31,796 nt of DNA, taken from NCBI GenBank assembly GCA_038329845.1, contig JBBQNJ010000061.1, forward strand, positions 1-31,796. The letters run 5' to 3'. Position 1 is the stretch's first letter, and each line of letters opens with the position of its first letter. Positions 29,166-31,796 of this stretch are shown here, in pieces. Position numbers and translations under genes: made by a program. The notes beneath the pieces are model-generated. The model worked only from the letters and a program-made list of their open reading frames with translations, did not search any database and was not told where the DNA came from. This stretch comes from JBBQNJ01 sp038329845. GTDB lineage: Bacteria > Planctomycetota > Phycisphaerae > Tepidisphaerales > Tepidisphaeraceae.

Positions 29166-31796
29166 ATGAGCAGTAAGCGAATCAACCGAGCGATCTTGAT
29201 GGCGGCGGTTGCGGTCGTTGGCGGCGCTGTGCCCCGCTTCGCCCAGGCGGCGACCTACACATGGTCCGGCGGTGGTGCGAACAGCAACTGGAACACTGGG
29301 CTCAACTGGGTTGGCGATGTCGCACCGCCTGACAACAACGCCACCGATCTGCGCTACACCGGCACCGCAGCGCAGTTGACCTCCACCAACACCGCCAACG
29401 ACTTCAACATCCGCAACCTTTCCTTTACCGCCGACGCTGCTTCCTACACCATCGTCGCTAACAACAGTGCGCTGTTGTTCACCAAGGGAATCATCAGTCA
29501 GGATTCCAGCTCCGCCCAGCTTTTCAGCTATGCAGGCTCCGGGTCGTTCAAACTTGATCAAGGCGCGTCAACGCTCACCGGTGCAGGCACAGGGACGGTC
29601 ACTTTCGGCACCAGCCCTGGCAGTGGCACGATCAATACCCGCAGCAGCAGCGGCACCAACACGTTCGTCCTGGACAACCGCAATTTCAGCGTGGTCATCA
29701 ACTCCGACATGGCAGGCAGTGGCGCCGGTAAACTCGGGCTAAGCAAAGGCAACCTTGGCACCGCCACCCTCACTGGTAATAACACGTTTACCGGCGGAAC
29801 GGCAGTCACAGGCGGCAAGCTGGTGCTGGATTACAACACCATCGCCACCGGCGACCGTCTTGCCAACACCGGCGCGGTGAACCTTAACGGCGGCGAACTC
29901 GTCGTCCTTGGCGACTCGGCCGGCGCAACCGTCGAAACCGTCGGCGTCCTCACCCCCGCTGGGGGAACGCTCACGCTTAAACCCGGCACCGGGCAATCGG
30001 TGGTCTTCACCGCCGCCTCCGCTTCCATCCCCGCCACCGGATCAATGGTCGTCCGCGGCGACGGGCTTGGCTTGGCCACCGGCACGTTCTCGCAACTTAA
30101 GTTCACGTCCGTTCCCACTCTCGTCGGTGGCGGCGGCGCAGCAGGCACCAGCCAGGTCAGCATCCTTCCGTGGCTCCTCGGCGGGACGTCCTCCACCGGC
30201 ACCGCGACCGGGCTAACCACTTATGACGTCAACGGCGTGCGGTTGCTTGACGAAAGCACCGAATACGCCGACTACGGCTCTGCCGTCGCCAATGACAACG
30301 CCAAAATCACCACTGGCGGCGCGGTCAACGGCAGAACCGACATCAACGCCCTGCTGCTCAAAAACATTAGCGGCTCGGGGATGACCGTCACCCTCAACGA
30401 TGGCACCAATCTCGCGCCCGTGAGCGGCACGTTCCTCTTCTCAGGTAACGCCTCCAGCCCCATCACCCTGACCAAAGACACCGCCGGCGCCGGCGACGCC
30501 ACCATCAGCATGGCCGCCAATACCTCGGCGCGGATGTACGTCACGGCCAATACGACCGCAACCGTCAACGCACCGATCCAGTTGAACACCACTGGCGCCT
30601 TGGTCAAGGACGGTGCCGGGACGCTCGTGATGAACCAAGCGCTCGCAGTTACGAACTTCGCTAGCGGCACTCTGCCCGTGATCGCCATCAATGGCGGCAC
30701 CCTGAAAGCGGGCGCGGCGAATATCGTGGCGACGCCCAATGTCGCTGGCAACGATTACGTGACGGCGATGACGATCGCCGGTGGCGCGATGTTTGATTTG
30801 AACGGCTTCGACCAAGCCTTTGTGACAAAAGGGCGGCTGAGCACGTCTTTCGGCAGCATCGTGACCAATACCGGTGCAAACGCCACGCTAACGCCCAACG
30901 GCCCGTCCAACAGCAACGGCGGCGCGCTGTCATCTGGGAAATCGGTGATCCTCGATGGAACTTTCACTGACGGCACGCCGGGTGACTTCGCCGCAACCGG
31001 CCTTGTCAGCCTGAACTTCACCAGCTCCTCATCCAACAATGGCAACAACCTTCTCGCGATCTCGCACGGCGGCCAGACGTTTAATGACTTCACGGCCCGA
31101 GCGACCAACAGCGACAAGGCGACTGCGCGGCTATACAGCCTTACCCCGACGGATGACAATACGATCTACGGGACGACGACCCTGAACACGCACTCGGGGA
31201 ACGGGAACGGCTTTGTGACGCTCGAAGCGTATGCCGTGTCGAATGGCACGACCGTTTCGAAGACGCTCGGCAACGCGCCGATCATCTTCACGACGGACAG
31301 CAACGGCACCAGTTCCGCAAGCGTGCTCAATGTGCGCCTTTCGGGTGAGACCGGCGTGCTGGATGGAACTACGTCCACTTGGACGAACGACATCACGCTC
31401 ACGGCATTTTCGAGCAGCAATTCGGGGACAGCCAAGATCACGCTCGATCGCGGCGATGGTCTCAGCGCGAACTTCACGCATCAATTGGGCAACCTGCTTC
31501 TCACCGGCACCACGCGGAAACTGGACGTGACCGCGAGCAACGGCACGACGCTGCAGTTCACCGGCACCACCACCCTGAATCACTCTGCCGCTACCACCGA
31601 TACGTTCACGGTGTCCGCCGGCAAGCTCAAACTCGCCGACATCGGGCAATCGGGCACGGGCAACAAGTCCCTGTCCAAGACCGGTGCCGGCGTGCTGGAG
31701 ATTTCCAGCGGCGCGACCGTCAGCTACCTGGGAACCACCTCCGTCACGGGCGGAACCCTGCTGATGAACGGAACCTCCTCCGGGCAGGACAACTGG
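29166..31796 (+). CDS. Secreted autotransporter-type beta-strand repeat protein (3' end outside window)
   Basis: The frame is open from the ATG at 29166 to the end of the window, 877 codons without a stop. GGAGG lies seven bases upstream. A signal peptide (ending PRFAQA, about residue 29) is followed by TYTWSGGGANSNWNTGLNWV, the usual first strand of autotransporter-associated repeat proteins. The body is a Thr/Gly/Asn/Ser-rich beta-solenoid. Three clear PATR-type repeats are LGLSKGNLGTATLTGNN with FTGGTAVTGGKLVLDYN (about residues 189-223), ALVKDGAGTLVMNQ (about 478) and SLSKTGAGVLEISSG with VTGGTLLMNG (about 835). Whether it ends with a PEP-CTERM anchor or an autotransporter barrel cannot be seen. 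It follows the LacI gene closely and is probably controlled with it. Likely a large surface or extracellular adhesin-like or substrate-binding protein. Confidence 0.85.
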   Translation, partial: MSSKRINRAILMAAVAVVGGAVPRFAQAATYTWSGGGANSNWNTGLNWVGDVAPPDNNATDLRYTGTAAQLTSTNTANDFNIRNLSFTADAASYTIVANNSALLFTKGIISQDSSSAQLFSYAGSGSFKLDQGASTLTGAGTGTVTFGTSPGSGTINTRSSSGTNTFVLDNRNFSVVINSDMAGSGAGKLGLSKGNLGTATLTGNNTFTGGTAVTGGKLVLDYNTIATGDRLANTGAVNLNGGELVVLGDSAGATVETVGVLTPAGGTLTLKPGTGQSVVFTAASASIPATGSMVVRGDGLGLATGTFSQLKFTSVPTLVGGGGAAGTSQVSILPWLLGGTSSTGTATGLTTYDVNGVRLLDESTEYADYGSAVANDNAKITTGGAVNGRTDINALLLKNISGSGMTVTLNDGTNLAPVSGTFLFSGNASSPITLTKDTAGAGDATISMAANTSARMYVTANTTATVNAPIQLNTTGALVKDGAGTLVMNQALAVTNFASGTLPVIAINGGTLKAGAANIVATPNVAGNDYVTAMTIAGGAMFDLNGFDQAFVTKGRLSTSFGSIVTNTGANATLTPNGPSNSNGGALSSGKSVILDGTFTDGTPGDFAATGLVSLNFTSSSSNNGNNLLAISHGGQTFNDFTARATNSDKATARLYSLTPTDDNTIYGTTTLNTHSGNGNGFVTLEAYAVSNGTTVSKTLGNAPIIFTTDSNGTSSASVLNVRLSGETGVLDGTTSTWTNDITLTAFSSSNSGTAKITLDRGDGLSANFTHQLGNLLLTGTTRKLDVTASNGTTLQFTGTTTLNHSAATTDTFTVSAGKLKLADIGQSGTGNKSLSKTGAGVLEISSGATVSYLGTTSVTGGTLLMNGTSSGQDNW

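Overview
The window is GC-rich bacterial DNA with a few AT-rich intergenic islands. It most probably comes from a Planctomycetota genome of the Phycisphaerae type. This is inferred from the combination of a PEP-CTERM surface protein, a lone prepilin-like (pseudopilin) protein, a DUF6785/DUF6784-type membrane protein, an autotransporter-type beta-strand repeat protein, several LacI regulators and numerous short palindromic intergenic repeats. No rRNA, tRNA, intact transposase, CRISPR array or phage genes were seen.

Positions 1-14788 look like a polysaccharide-utilisation region built around a divergent promoter pair at 10621-10855. On the minus strand, read from 10555 down to 222, a probable six-member operon encodes a PEP-CTERM protein, a pseudopilin-like protein, a large secreted heparinase II/III-like polysaccharide lyase, a DUF6785/6784 multi-pass membrane protein, a truncated glycoside hydrolase and a secreted parallel beta-helix protein. 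The last three junctions are overlapping or nearly so. On the plus strand a LacI regulator, an SGNH esterase and a GH43-like hydrolase follow. A 15-base perfect palindrome overlaps the -10 region of the LacI promoter, and a related shorter palindrome sits just upstream of the minus-strand promoter. The simplest reading is a locus that depolymerises, de-esterifies and perhaps imports one acidic or acylated polysaccharide under LacI control. The substrate cannot be read from the sequence.

Positions 15003-19156 form an arylpyruvate catabolism operon: indolepyruvate:ferredoxin oxidoreductase alpha and beta, a phenylacetate-CoA ligase and a two-ACT-domain sensor protein. The first three genes overlap by 4 bases. 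The alpha subunit lacks the usual C-terminal ferredoxin domain. A convergent bioA gene follows (19233-20681), with a collagen-like GPT repeat inserted in the enzyme.

Positions 20867-27724 are mostly housekeeping: an unidentified 135-residue protein with a leaderless-looking promoter, rsfS (apparently starting at AUC), a 65-residue protein with a probable frameshift, dacB, rplK, a small membrane protein, a membrane-anchored thioredoxin, and pgk with a clear promoter and terminator. Palindromic or tandem repeats occupy the gaps.

Positions 28079-31796 hold a second LacI regulator followed 34 bases later by a large secreted beta-strand repeat protein that runs off the window. This is a second regulator/surface-protein pair that echoes the first.
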